DNA of 64,000 nucleotides from Sisyra terminalis (taxonomy: Eukaryota; Arthropoda; Insecta; Neuroptera; Sisyridae): assembly GCA_958496175.1 (NCBI GenBank), contig OY292277.1, forward strand, positions 51,099,050-51,163,049. The letters run 5' to 3'. Each line of letters opens with the position of its first letter. Positions within the stretch are counted from its first letter, which is position 1. This document shows positions 47,353-57,410 of the stretch, one piece after another. The position numbers were made by a program, and so were the translations under genes. The notes under the pieces were generated by a model that saw nothing but the letters and a program-made list of their open reading frames with translations, made no database searches and was not told where the DNA came from.

Positions 47353-47568
47353 ATTTGAATGCTCCAGCAAACATGAACGACAAACATTCGAAAAACTACC
47401 AATATCAAAATTATAAATGGCAACGGGAACGTTTTAATTGGAACGTTGACGAACCTGCGACAATTCCAGGAATAGAATCGGCAGCCGATTCCCATATTCC
47501 TCGCACTGACGATGTAAACATTCGTTCATTTCGAGAAAACTTTACGGACGATATGTCGAACTTGTACG
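47353..47568 (+). CDS. Internal coding exon, extracellular juxtamembrane part of a membrane protein
   Basis: The acceptor TTTAAATTTTCAG ends at 47352 and the donor GTAAGT starts at 47569. The 216-bp exon is phase 1 at both ends and open throughout. The predicted peptide (about 72 residues, no long K/N runs) contains NAPANMNDKHSKNYQYQNY, WQRERFNWNVDEP and RTDDVNIRSFRENFTDDMSN. It is hydrophilic, with one N-glycosylation-type site (NFT) and no cysteine, as expected for a linker or stalk outside the membrane. Its last base G completes a GAA codon with the first two bases of the exon at 61735, so the two can join directly. No signal peptide or domain is visible, so earlier coding exons must exist. 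I do not recognise the family. Codon use is much less AT-driven than the surroundings. Confidence 0.7.
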
Positions 47569-47932
47569 GTAAGTGAAAATTTATTTGGAAATCTTTGCTT
47601 CCCATCAACAATATTTGAACGCTTTAAAAAAATACAGCCAAGTCCACATAATCACATTTAAATGGTAATGAGTTAATTCAATTTCTTACAACAGAACAAA
47701 TGTTAATTAACACGCACTGTTGACACAACTCGTTTACAGAGTCGTATTTACTTTTCATCATCAAAAAAAAAGGAAAAAAATTGAAACATTTCTCGTCAAA
47801 CTTTTAATCAAGAAAAGTACCATTTCCCTGGTCAAACAAATCAAAATTAATTTCATAAATTTGTTAGCAGTTAATTTTCATTTCTCCTAAAAGCCCATGC
47901 TCATATAAAATTCACCTCTATTATATATATAA
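47569..47932 (+). other. Intron start, non-coding
   Basis: Follows the GTAAGT donor at 47569. AT-rich, no further feature until the family C terminus at 47933. Confidence 0.5.
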
Positions 47933-48157
47933 GACTGATTCAAAAAATCAAAATAAGATTTTTTCGCTGACTTTGAACAGTTATACTGTGTATAAAATAT
48001 ATAAAATATATTGCAGTCCAATTTATGTAGTATAATTTAACATAATAATATACAAATTTAATATAATAATATACAAATTAAATATAATAATATAACAATC
48101 ATACCACCAACATAAATTTGAACAGAAGTTCAAACAAAAATATTCGTGACTTATTGC

Positions 48158-48197
48158 CCAGATACGTATTTCGGTTGCCAAGCAACTTCATCAGTGG
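48158..48197 (-). ncRNA. Hammerhead-like motif in D2, reverse arm
   Basis: On the - strand: CCA, CTGATGA, extra A, GTTGC / GCAAC with TTG loop, one C before GAA, ATACGTAT palindrome, C, TGG. The stem is one base pair shorter than in D1. Confidence 0.5.
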
Positions 48198-48370
48198 TCA
48201 TCAAGTAGTTTGGATCACTCCGTAACTGCTTGGTGATGACTCACAAATTAATCACGGATTGACCTCAATTTATATACTCTACCAAAATTGTAGACAGAAT
48301 CCTCAAAAGGGTTCTTGGGGGAATTGAATCATCACAAAGCAGTTACGGAGTGATCCAAACTACTTGATGA

Positions 48371-48411
48371 CCACTGATGAAGATTGCTGGGTAATCGAAA
48401 TACGTATCTGG
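48371..48411 (+). ncRNA. Hammerhead-like motif in D2, forward arm
   Basis: CCA (48371-48373), CTGATGA (48374-48380), extra A, GATTGC / GTAATC stem II with one G-U pair, GAA (48397-48399), ATACGTAT palindrome (48400-48407), C, TGG. All core positions are kept. Confidence 0.6.
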
Positions 48412-49649
48412 GCAATAAGTCACGAATATTTTTGTTTGAACTTTTTGACTGTTCAAATTTATGTTGGTGGTATGATTTTTATATATTATTATATTAAGTT
48501 TATATATTATTATATTAAATTTGTATATTATTATATTAAATTTGTATATTATTATGTTAAATTATACTACACAGTGATTCAAAAAAATGATGATTTTTTT
48601 TCCTTCATTATATCAAAAATATTGTTGGGAATGACAAAATAATCCTGTGAAAGTTTAAGCTCTTGATATTAATATAAAGAGGTAAAGCATCGCAAATTTC
48701 GATTTTCCATTTAAATAACATGGGAACAATATTCTCTTGCACTTTGGAATTTTAACGCTTACGTTGGTGACAATATTTCGGGATGACTAAGATAAATTAT
48801 TGTAGAAAATTGGTCGATCTACAAAAAAGGTTTTGTACAAATTTTTGATATATTTATTCCTTCAAAAGTTATTCGATGTCAAAGTTGAACTAAAAAGAAA
48901 TTTTAATATTTTTTCAATTTTTTGACACAACCATCAATTTTATGAGAAATTTCATAGAGAGAGACATTTTTTGTAGAGCATCTTTTTTCCTATAACTTAT
49001 CTTTGTAAAAGTTTTCGATATTTTTCACAGGTCCTAAGTTATTTAATTAAAATAAAAAATATAATTTTTATGCTAAAAATATAATAATTCAGGGAATTTT
49101 TAGTTTCATGCAAATAACTTAGGTCTTGTGAAAAATATCAAAAACTTTTATAGGAAAAAAAGTGCTCTACAAAAAATGTCCTATAAAATTTTCTCATAAA
49201 ATTGATGGTTGCATCAAAAAATTGCAAAAATATTAAAATTTCTTTTTAGTTCAACTTTGACCTCGAATAACTTTTGACGGAATTAATATATCAAAAACTT
49301 GTACGACACCTTTTTTGTAGATCGTTTAATTTTCTACAAGAATATACCTTAGTCATTCCGAAATATTGTCACCAACGTGAGTTATAAAATTCCAAAGTGC
49401 AAGAAAATATTGTTGCCATGTTATTTAAATGGAAAATCGAAATTTGCGATGCAGCACCTCTTAATATTAATATTAAGAGCTTAAACTTTCACAGGATTGT
49501 TTTTTGTCATTCCCAACAATATTTTCGATATAATGAAGGAAAAAAAAACATCATTTTTTTTTTAATCAATCTAGTGAACAGTACAAATAAAGTTATTTTA
49601 AATTTTTTTAATGCAAAATATTTTTTATGTTGGATGTAAAAAGTTTTTT

Positions 49650-49729
49650 TTTTGTCATTCCCAACAATAATTTCGATATAATTTAGAATTTTTTTTTTTT
49701 TTTGTTTTTTGAAGCAGTCTAATATATAT
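49650..49729. mobile_element. Foldback family C terminal fragment (C6)
   Basis: GTCATTCCCAACAATAATTT to GAAGCAGTC, followed by TA. The 75 bp between C5 and C6 are an inverted match to the left flank of C3 (ACTTTTTACATCCAACATAA at about 37440). Confidence 0.6.
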
Positions 49730-50395
49730 ATATAAAAACCTCTAATTAATTCGTTTAAATTTTTAAGGTAATCAATATTTTCTCAACATTTAACTAATAA
49801 AAAATACAAATTTACATTTTTATAATAAAGTCTAGTTACACACTAGAATAAATATTAAATTGTTCACCACATTTCACTATAAAAATAACTCGTCAACATT
49901 TTCGTTCTACATATTCGATGTTTTCATTCCTAGTTTGAAAATTTCGGGTTCGTATAAAGCAAAAGAGGCCATTAAGTGAGCATTAAAGAAAAAATTTCCT
50001 CAACATTCATAATACCAATAAGAGCAAATAATATATTTTTATCTTTTTAAGTAAGAAAATTGGGAATGGTTTTTGCTTTGAAATGTTTAAAATGGAAGGC
50101 ATGTTGAGCTTTTCATATATAACGTCACTTTATAAAGCTCGAGAGTATTATTATATGAAAAAATATTCAAATGAATGCTTTTTTATATTGTCTGATAGGT
50201 TGATTCAATTTAATAGAGATTTTTAACATAAAAATGAAATTACTACATAAATTTTCTAATGTTTATCATTTAAATTAACAAAGTCCCTATATTTCATTAT
50301 AATTGAAATTTTGAGCCCAATACAAATGGTACAGAGAGAAAGAGAGAGAAATGCATTACACCCCTCTGATTTCACAACCAAAAAATTATAATTTA
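49730..50395. other. Non-coding, no gene seen
   Basis: AT-rich DNA. The end merges into the tandem repeat that starts near 50396. Confidence 0.4.
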
Positions 50396-50657
50396 ACTAA
50401 TTTGAAATCATTAGAACTATAGTAATCAATATTCAAATGTAAACAATACCTTTATATATAACATACGAAAATTTTAACAAATTATTGATTTGGTATTTCA
50501 CAAAAAAAAAATTCCAAAAATTGCTGTTTTCCCCCAAACAAAATTATCAAGGTATCCACTTTTGAATTCAAAACCGTGAAAACCATGCAAAATTTACGTG
50601 TTAACTTTTAACATTTGGAAACCAGGGAAATTTTAAAGATACAGACAATATATGACG

Positions 50658-50909
50658 CGTTTATTTTGAAAGTGGCGTAAGTCCATTTCAAGGACAGTCT
50701 ATATGGTGATTATTCTTCTTGTAACTAAAACAAAGTATGTTAATTATTTAACTGCTAAGTTTTCAGAAATTACTGATTTCATTTTAGTTGTTAACAAAAA
50801 CGCCAATTATTCCTTCCTCCTCCTCCTATCTTATGATCCTATAGTTAAAAATGAAAACACTATAGGGATTGTTCTTGAAATTGATTTAACTCACTTTCAA
50901 AATAAACGG
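50658..50909. mobile_element. MITE H copy 2, 252 bp
   Basis: Ends CGTTTATTTTGAAAGTGG and CACTTTCAAAATAAACG. The matching tandem unit at about 52480 lacks it, giving an empty site (AAGATACAAACAACAATATC) and proving insertion. It is related to the copy at 482-730. Confidence 0.85.
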
Positions 50910-51086
50910 ATCATATCTGAAATCTATATTACCGATAATTTGTTCGAAAATTCAAAATCACAGAGGATAATAATCGGATGCTATCCCTACTTTCTCTGTG
51001 AAAAATAACAATCTAAAAAAATAATTTATTTTCATTTAATATTTACATTTACTCCTTTTTCGAAGAATGAAAAGTGAGGGGCTAAA

Positions 51087-51118
51087 TTGCATGTCAAAGC
51101 TGCAGCTTTGACATGCAA
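51087..51118. repeat. Perfect 32-bp palindrome
   Basis: The left half is TTGCATGTCAAAGCTG; the right half is its exact reverse complement. It is absent from the equivalent position of the second tandem unit (about 52655), which has only the left part. Confidence 0.9.
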
Positions 51119-51345
51119 ATTATGCAAACTATGTAACACTGAAAACTGTATAAAATTGCTATGTCTAGTTGCAGTTGATGAATTAAATTTCGTTGCATAA
51201 AAATTGCATCAAAATAAAATAAATGTAAAACATTTTTTTGCTTACTTTAAAACATTAATAGTTTTAAAGTTTACATACATTAAATTTTCGAAGTGAAATC
51301 ATTAGAACAACAGAAATCAATATTAAAAATACAAACATCATATGT

Positions 51346-52292
51346 GGGGCATTCCATGGTGACTGGTGGGACATTTGACTTTAAATTTCGACTAATTATG
51401 AGCGATAATTAGATGATTGAAACTAGTATAATCATAAAATGTATCTCATTTTATAGAAAAATAACCAATTAACATCATTTAAAAAAAAAAATTTTTTTCT
51501 TAGTTTCTTGTAATTGTCACTTGAATTAGTGTGACTAGTGGGACACCAAAAAATTCTTCTCTCTTACTATGGTGCACTTAAAGACAAATTTCAGTTCGAC
51601 TACTAAATTTTCAATAGAGATTTTCTTCCTTCTACTATATTTATCTCACATTATTTCATTTTCATCAAGTAGAAGACTAATTACTAACATAGAAGAAATA
51701 AAAAAAAATATTTTGACTGGTGGGACAAGTACAAAATGTGTAAACAAAATTTTTCGTTAATGACACTTTTATATTTTTTCTATCTTTGTATTGTTAATTG
51801 GACAACATATTGGTGGAGGTTTTTGATTTAAGGTAGAATTTTATTTATTTTTATACATTTATATATTTTCGGTAACACAAGAATATCGTTTAGACTTAAA
51901 TTTTTTCTATAAATTCCGAATAAACATTAAATTAATTTTTATTCAATCATTATCTTTGAAGAATAAAGTTCAGTGTCTTACATTATTGGAGTCTGATGAT
52001 GTTGCCGTCAAATAATAACTAATGCTTTTATTGTAATCAGCTTTAAAATAATGGTGTTTTCTAATTTTTTACATTTTTAAAATAATGTTGCTAACAGGAC
52101 ATTTGCCATGGATACATGTACTAACTTGTACTCGAAAGTTAGCCAAACCAAATATCGATTTTTTATCGTTTTAGAAAAAATTCTTTTGATATTAGTAAAA
52201 TTTATCATTTTTATTATAAGTAAGGGCTAAATTTAAAATAATAAGAGGAGTTATTAATTCAAAGTCATTTTCCTATTTCTCATGGAATGCCT
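51346..52292. mobile_element. MITE I with GGCATTCCATG ends and repeated GTGGGACA motifs
   Basis: Terminal inverted repeats GGGGCATTCCATG (51347) and CATGGAATGCC (52281). ATGT lies on both sides (a likely 4-bp target duplication), at the junction between tandem units. Inside, TGACTRGTGGGACA occurs at about 51359, 51532 and 51714, spaced about 175-180 bp. It has no transposase. The frame at 51569-51760 looks like a signal peptide but lies inside this repeat. Confidence 0.65.
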
Positions 52293-52898
52293 CATGTATA
52301 ATATATGAAACTTTGAACAAATCATTGATTTAATATTTCAGAAAAAAATCATCCAAAAACTGCCCTTTCTTCTCAAACCAAAATTCATTACCCATTTTTG
52401 AATCCAAAATTGAAAACTATGCATAATTTACGTGTTAGTTTTTAACATTTGGAAACCTGGAAAATTTTAAAGATACAAACAACAATATCAGAAATCTGTA
52501 TTACCGATAATTTGTTCGGAAATAAATTCTAAATCGCAAAGGGTAATCGGATGCTATCCCTACTTTCTCTATGAAAAATAACAATCTAAAAAATTAATTT
52601 ATTTTCTTTTTATATTTACATTTACCCCTTTTTCGAAGAATGGAAAGTGAGTGGCCAAATTGCATATCAAAGCCGTAGCTTTAAAGAATAAAGCAGCTAT
52701 GTCTAGTGGCAGTTGATGAATTAAATTACGTTGCATAAAATTTGCATCAAAATAAAATAAATATAAAATATTTTTTCGCTTATTTTACTACATTAAAGTA
52801 ATTTTAAAGTTTAAATAAGTATATTAAATTCTCGAAGTGAAATCATTAGAACAACAGAAATTAATATTAAAAATACAAACATCACATGTATAACATTA

Positions 52899-53730
52899 GG
52901 GTGATTTTTTTTTTGGGACTATTTTTTTTTTGCTCCCATACCGAAATTTTGTTGGAAATACTTCAACAAAAATTCCCTGAAAGTTTGAGCTCTTAATATT
53001 AATATTAAGTACTCGTTCACAGCGTTCACAGCGAATATTTTCCATTTAAAATACACGTAAACTTTAATTTTTTTTTTTAATTTTTATAGCTCAACGACAT
53101 TTTATGGTATCGCCTTGCTCAAAGTCGGGATTTTTTTACAATTGTATGCTCTACAAAAGTGTCTATTTTTAATAATTTTTAATAAGGAATAAAAAATCAA
53201 TATTTTCTTAAATTTTACTCAATAATCCGTAAAAATTTTATAGTAAGAGAAATTCAAGGCTCAATATCTCGAGAAATGTCGATCTTAGCAATTTGGTTTT
53301 CTGGAATTTCTTTGTAGGAAATTAAATTTCCTATAAATTTGCTATTTACATTTTTTCTGTAGGTCTTGTAATTCATGAGTTAATGAGAGAAAAACGAGAA
53401 ATCTGTGAAAAATCTAGGTTTAGTGACCCGCACTACCTCGCCCGTGTAAATTACGATTTTGCCGCAATAGGCACTTTTGTAGATCATACAATTGTAAAAA
53501 AATCCCGACTTTGAGCGAGGCGATACCATAAAATGCCGCTGAGCTATAAAAATTTTAAAAAAATTAATCAAAGTTTACGTGTATTTTAAATTGAAAATAT
53601 TCACACGCTGTGAACGAGTACTTAATATTACTATTAAGAGCTCAAACTTTCAGGGAATTTTTTTTGAAGTATTTCCAACAAAATTTCGGCATGGGAGCAA
53701 AAAAAAAATAGTCCCAAAAAAAAAACACCC
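52899..53730. mobile_element. Foldback element B4, 832 bp
   Basis: GGGTG and CACCC ends with TA outside both (52897-52898 and 53731-53732). Close copy of B1, with GCTCCCATACCGAAATTTTG on the left and its inverted counterpart near 53678, and GACCCGCACTACCTCGCCCG near 53425. Confidence 0.85.
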
Positions 53731-53759
53731 TACTAAACACTGACATTATTTAATTTTAA

Positions 53760-53998
53760 ATTAAAATTGTATTTATTTATTCTATTGGTAATTCTGTTTT
53801 AACTTTGTATCTTTTAAGTTTGTAACTTTTAACTTTGTTACTTTTAATTTTGTTAAACTGATTTAAATATATGCAATGGTACATTGCACTACATTACATT
53901 TGTAATATTCCAGTTCTATGTACAGATGCTTTGCATTTCTGTAGAATGCCTATTGGAAGTAAATAATAATAATAATAATAAATAATATAATCTAGGAC
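53760..53998 (+). mobile_element. LINE 3' end with AAT tail
   Basis: CCAGTTCTATGTACAGATGC, TTTGCATTTCTGTAGAATGC and CTATTGGAAGTAAAT, followed by (AAT)n. Similar to 46985-47128. Confidence 0.6.
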
Positions 53999-55877
53999 AT
54001 ATCAATTGTAACGCAGACAATTTGTAAAATTCATTATTTTTTAAATGTGTTTAATATTATTACCATACACAAAAGAATTTAATGAAATAATGAAACAAAG
54101 ACCTCTAAAATATTTTTTGGGGTGAAGTCCCTAATTTTTTAAGTAACCAAATATTATGATGTTTTTTTGGAAACCTATCCTTTGCAATTTCATCAAACTG
54201 TTGAATATTATAAAATTTTTAACAAACAAATACAAGAAACGTTTTTAAACGTGAAATTTTTAAAATATCATTTCTTCTCAATTATTTGTAAAATCCTTTA
54301 AACCAAGGAAAGATTTTTCCAGATATCACCTGACGGAATTGAGAAAATTCGAGGAATTAAAGAACATTCCGTGAAAAATATAAAAAATGCCTCAACGTTA
54401 CAAAAAGTACTACGAAATTCTTACAAAAATTCCTTTAATATACTGCAAGAATTTCATTAAACATCATTAAATATTTCTTCTGTTGATGAATGCACTTTTT
54501 AAGAAACTTCTCCCATCATTTTCTTATTTTCATTTAAAATTAGTTTAACGTCTCTTTTACTTGGAAAAACTACAAGAAAACAAGCAAAAGCATATCTCCG
54601 TCGTAGCACATTAATGTGTGCTACGTTGAAAAGAAGAACTCCGAAGAAAATTTACAGATAAGACAGATAAAACTTTTTATTAACAAATTTTCTTGTTGAA
54701 AATTTATCTAGAAAGGGTAGTTGTAAAAAATAAATTGATAACTTCGTGAGTTAGAAACGTAAACGCTTTGAAATTTATCGCTTTTATCAAACTTTTGCGA
54801 CATTAAATACTAAATTAGATGATTGAAATGAACATTTACGGCAAAATAAAAATAAACTTTACCAAAACTATTGTGGAGAAAATAACTATGATTTAACTTT
54901 TCTAAAACTTTCCGTACTAAATTTATAATTTGATTTCATAAAGAACTACCCCTATTTTAAATTTAGTTTTCCAATGAAAATTTTAATCCAAATCGAAATA
55001 CTCTCATTAATGATAACAGGTAGCTTATATAATGTCCCAATTCCCTCGTTGATAGTATATCGATTTCTATTTTCGATTTCCAACTACCATTTTCTTTCAT
55101 TCAGTCATTAGAGCTTTAGCAACTTCATTCTCTATAATTACTTTCCTCCATTATCTCTTCAACAGAGCAATAAGCTTGAATGAAACCAACAAGGATCAAT
55201 TTCTCAAACTTCCCACATGTAATTAAGGAATATTTTCACCCAACAAAAAAGAAAATCTACTACCATGCAATCAATTTTAGTTAACATCAAACGCATTTAC
55301 TCATCCATGATGAAACTAATAAATGAAAAATTTCAAAGTGTAAGTTGGTAATTTTTCAATTAAAATTTCTTTAATTTTTTAAAGGTAAATATTTCTTTAG
55401 TTAAATTACTTTGATACCTTAAACGTAAATATTTAATTTTAATCAAAGTTTTTTTTGCAAAAAGACATGAACGTTTTATGATTTTCGGAGTGGAAAGATA
55501 AAAATTGTTTGAAAATGTCTTACTGAGCATTTTTTTGCTTTGCTCCGTTTTTATATAGATTCAAAGTTGGGTTGATTTTAAAATTCTTTTTGCTAATGTA
55601 AAATCGTTGTTTTTGTTATTAATGGTTCGTTTTTTTAGTAGTTCATTAAATAAAGAGTTCAAAAAATTTGAAGCAAAAAATGATAAGTTTTTTGTCGCTT
55701 AAAACCAAGGATTTTTGAAGATTTAGTTTTATAATATTAACATTACTTACACTGAATAATTTTAAGTGACAATTTTCTGTCTAGTAATCGAGTAAAGCTG
55801 TGGCAATGAAATTTGTTATATGAATGCAATTTTAGTCCAAACGTACTACAATATATTTCCCCATTTAAATTTAGTCT
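53999..55877. other. Non-coding, no gene seen
   Basis: AT-rich, apparently unique DNA. ATTACCATACACAAAAGAAT at about 54060 and ATCAATTGTAACG at about 54002 also occur near 24018 and 23962, so a short repeat is shared with that region. Confidence 0.4.
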
Positions 55878-56599
55878 TTAAGGGTGGATCACCGTCAGAA
55901 CGTAAAAAAAATGGCTCTTTTAAAACTGCTGCCATTGTTTTTTTTTAGAGATATTAAAAAACGGTCTTCGGCATGTAAAAGTTGAAGTTTCGAACTATTT
56001 TTTTTTTATTTGCCCCGATATGTCCCCCCCCTCCCCCTTTTACAGCTCTTTGAAAAAGGGTCCTCAAAAATGAGGAGGCAAACGGGAGACAAGTTTTCTC
56101 GAAAACCGGAAGTCGGATCATGATTTTCCAAAGAATGTAGGTTTTGGTAATGCATCTTCTTGGTACTGAACCTCGAAAATCCGAAAAAAGTTGAATATTC
56201 ACAAAATGGCGCGACTTCGAAAAAAAAGTTAAAAAAAACGACCTTTTTTTGGACCTTTCCCCCTCTCCCAATTTGAGGGGAGGAGGTTTGGCCAATTTCA
56301 GAGGTTCAGTACCAAGAAGACGTGTTGAACTATAACACTCTCCAGTTTCAAGTCAATCCGTCAGATAGTTTCTGAGAAATCTTGTCTCCCAGTTTTAAAA
56401 AGTTGGTTTCGAGAAAAACGCATTTAAAGTTTTTTAAGATATTCTTTTATGTTATTATCAATTTATTCAATTTTTATCAGTGAAAATACATTAGTCAGCT
56501 ATTCCAATCCTCTTAACACATCATTCTTGGATGTTATAAGAAGACATTTATGGAAAGAAAAGAAATCGATTTTTTTTTCTGACTGTAATCCACCCTTAA
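55878..56599. mobile_element. piggyBac-like MITE F, 722 bp
   Basis: TTAA at 55878-55881 and 56596-56599. Inverted ends GGGTGGATCACCGTCAGAA and, on the other strand, GGGTGGATTACAGTCAGAA. The interior is GC-richer and holds GGTTTCGAGAAAAACGCATT, a phrase also found in E1 and E2. It has no transposase. The 113-codon frame on the - strand (55954-56295) is proline- and serine-rich repeat sequence without a motif. Confidence 0.8.
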
Positions 56600-57087
56600 T
56601 ATTTTGGTTATTTTCTCTGTTGACACATAAATGTGAACTTTCTTTAATGATCCCTAAAATACCTCTGCCTAGCCATTGATTACTTTAAAAATATACTTTA
56701 AAGCTCGGAAAACATTAGAGGCTTGTAAAAAGAACATTACCAAAAAGTTTGTTATTAATTCAATAAAAAAAATTACCTTGCATTAAGATAGGAGTCATCA
56801 AATAATTTGCTATGGCATTACCAACCAAAGGAAGGAGAAAATTTTAAATACCTTGACGAGCAGTTCCCTGGTTTGTTCGAGGTGCAATAGAAGATGTATT
56901 TGTAGGGCTGGATATTCAAAAACCATTGAAGAATGGCAGCTTTGTCACGAAAATTACTGAAAAAGAAAAATCAAATTATTTTTTTAATTTGTAATAAGAG
57001 GTAATTTCGGAAACAAAACGAATCCAAACTACAAGTCTGTTGTAGCCAAAATGTTCGAAAACTTTAAGTAGTTAGGGTGTAATAATA
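56600..57087. other. Non-coding, no gene seen
   Basis: AT-rich spacer between F and B5. GGGTG at 57074 may be a second B-type end next to B5. Confidence 0.4.
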
Positions 57088-57409
57088 GAGTGATTTTTTT
57101 TTTTTTACTTTTTTTGGTCCCATCGTGAAATTTTGTTGGAAATACAAAAAAAAAAAAAACTCTGAAAGTTTGAGCCCTTAATATTAATTTTAAGTCCTCG
57201 GCCAAGACGTGTAAAGATTTCCCATTGAAAACACACGGAAACTCTGATTTTTTATTTTTAAATTTCTATATCTCAACGGCATTTCATGGGATCGCTTTTA
57301 CCGAAGATAATTTTTTCTCAGAATTAAACGCTCTACAAAAGTGCCCATTGCGACAAAGTCGTAACTCACACCGGTGAGGTAGTACGGACCACTGAACCTG
57401 ATTTTTCCA
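57088..57409. mobile_element. Foldback element B5, left arm only
   Basis: GAGTG after TA (57086-57087), then CATCGTGAAATTTTGTTGG and GTCGTAACTCACACCGGTGA as in B2. It stops in the phrase CTGATTTTTCCA, where mariner coding sequence begins. Confidence 0.8.
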
Positions 57410-57410
57410 C

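Larger units (their letters stand above)
47949..48570 (-). mobile_element. Family D retroposon inserted in C5 (D2)
   Basis: It begins with the D 3' terminus read in reverse (ATCAAAATAAGATTTTTTCG) and ends truncated at AAATTATACTAC. It is flanked by a direct repeat of the C terminus, TGATTCAAAAA (47937-47947 and 48575-48585), a target duplication of about 11 bp. It contains an AT-rich short tandem stretch (48480-48560) and two hammerhead-like motifs. Confidence 0.75.
47933..49571. mobile_element. Foldback element C5, split by retroposon D2
   Basis: The left terminus GACTGATTCAAAAA is at 47933, where D2 interrupts it. It resumes at about 48571 with CAGTGATTCAAAAAAATGAT. The right end AATCAATC at 49564-49571 is followed by TA. 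The interior is a palindrome centred near 49060, with AAAGCATCGCAAATTTCG and GAAATTTGCGATGCAGCACC in the two arms. It is non-coding. Confidence 0.8.
50396..52890. repeat. Tandem repeat, basic period about 600-640 bp, carrying two MITE insertions
   Basis: GAAATCATTAGAAC occurs at 50403, 51294 and 52841; TAACATTTGGAAACC at about 50609 and 52443; CGGATGCTATCCCTACTTTC at about 50975 and 52548; and GCAGTTGATGAATTAAATT at about 51171 and 52708. The spacings become about 640 and 590 once the inserts at 50658-50909 and 51346-52292 are removed. Non-coding; open frames cross insert borders and are spurious. Confidence 0.85.

Noticed and set aside
47411..47611. 66-codon frame on the - strand
   Set aside because: Antisense shadow of the splice-bounded exon at 47353-47568.
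50339..50352. Short GA-rich run and scattered TA, TAA and TTA microsatellites
   Set aside because: Simple repeats expected in AT-rich DNA. No CRISPR-like spacing was seen anywhere, and a eukaryotic setting makes CRISPR implausible.
50703..51008. 101-codon frame on the + strand
   Set aside because: It crosses the border of MITE H copy 2 into tandem-repeat DNA, and the other unit has no such frame.
51569..51760. Frame that looks like a signal peptide (63 codons)
   Set aside because: It lies wholly inside MITE I, with one of the repeated GTGGGACA boxes within its coding frame; hydrophobicity follows from T-rich DNA.
55954..56295. 113-codon frame on the - strand
   Set aside because: It is contained in piggyBac-like MITE F and has no protein motif.
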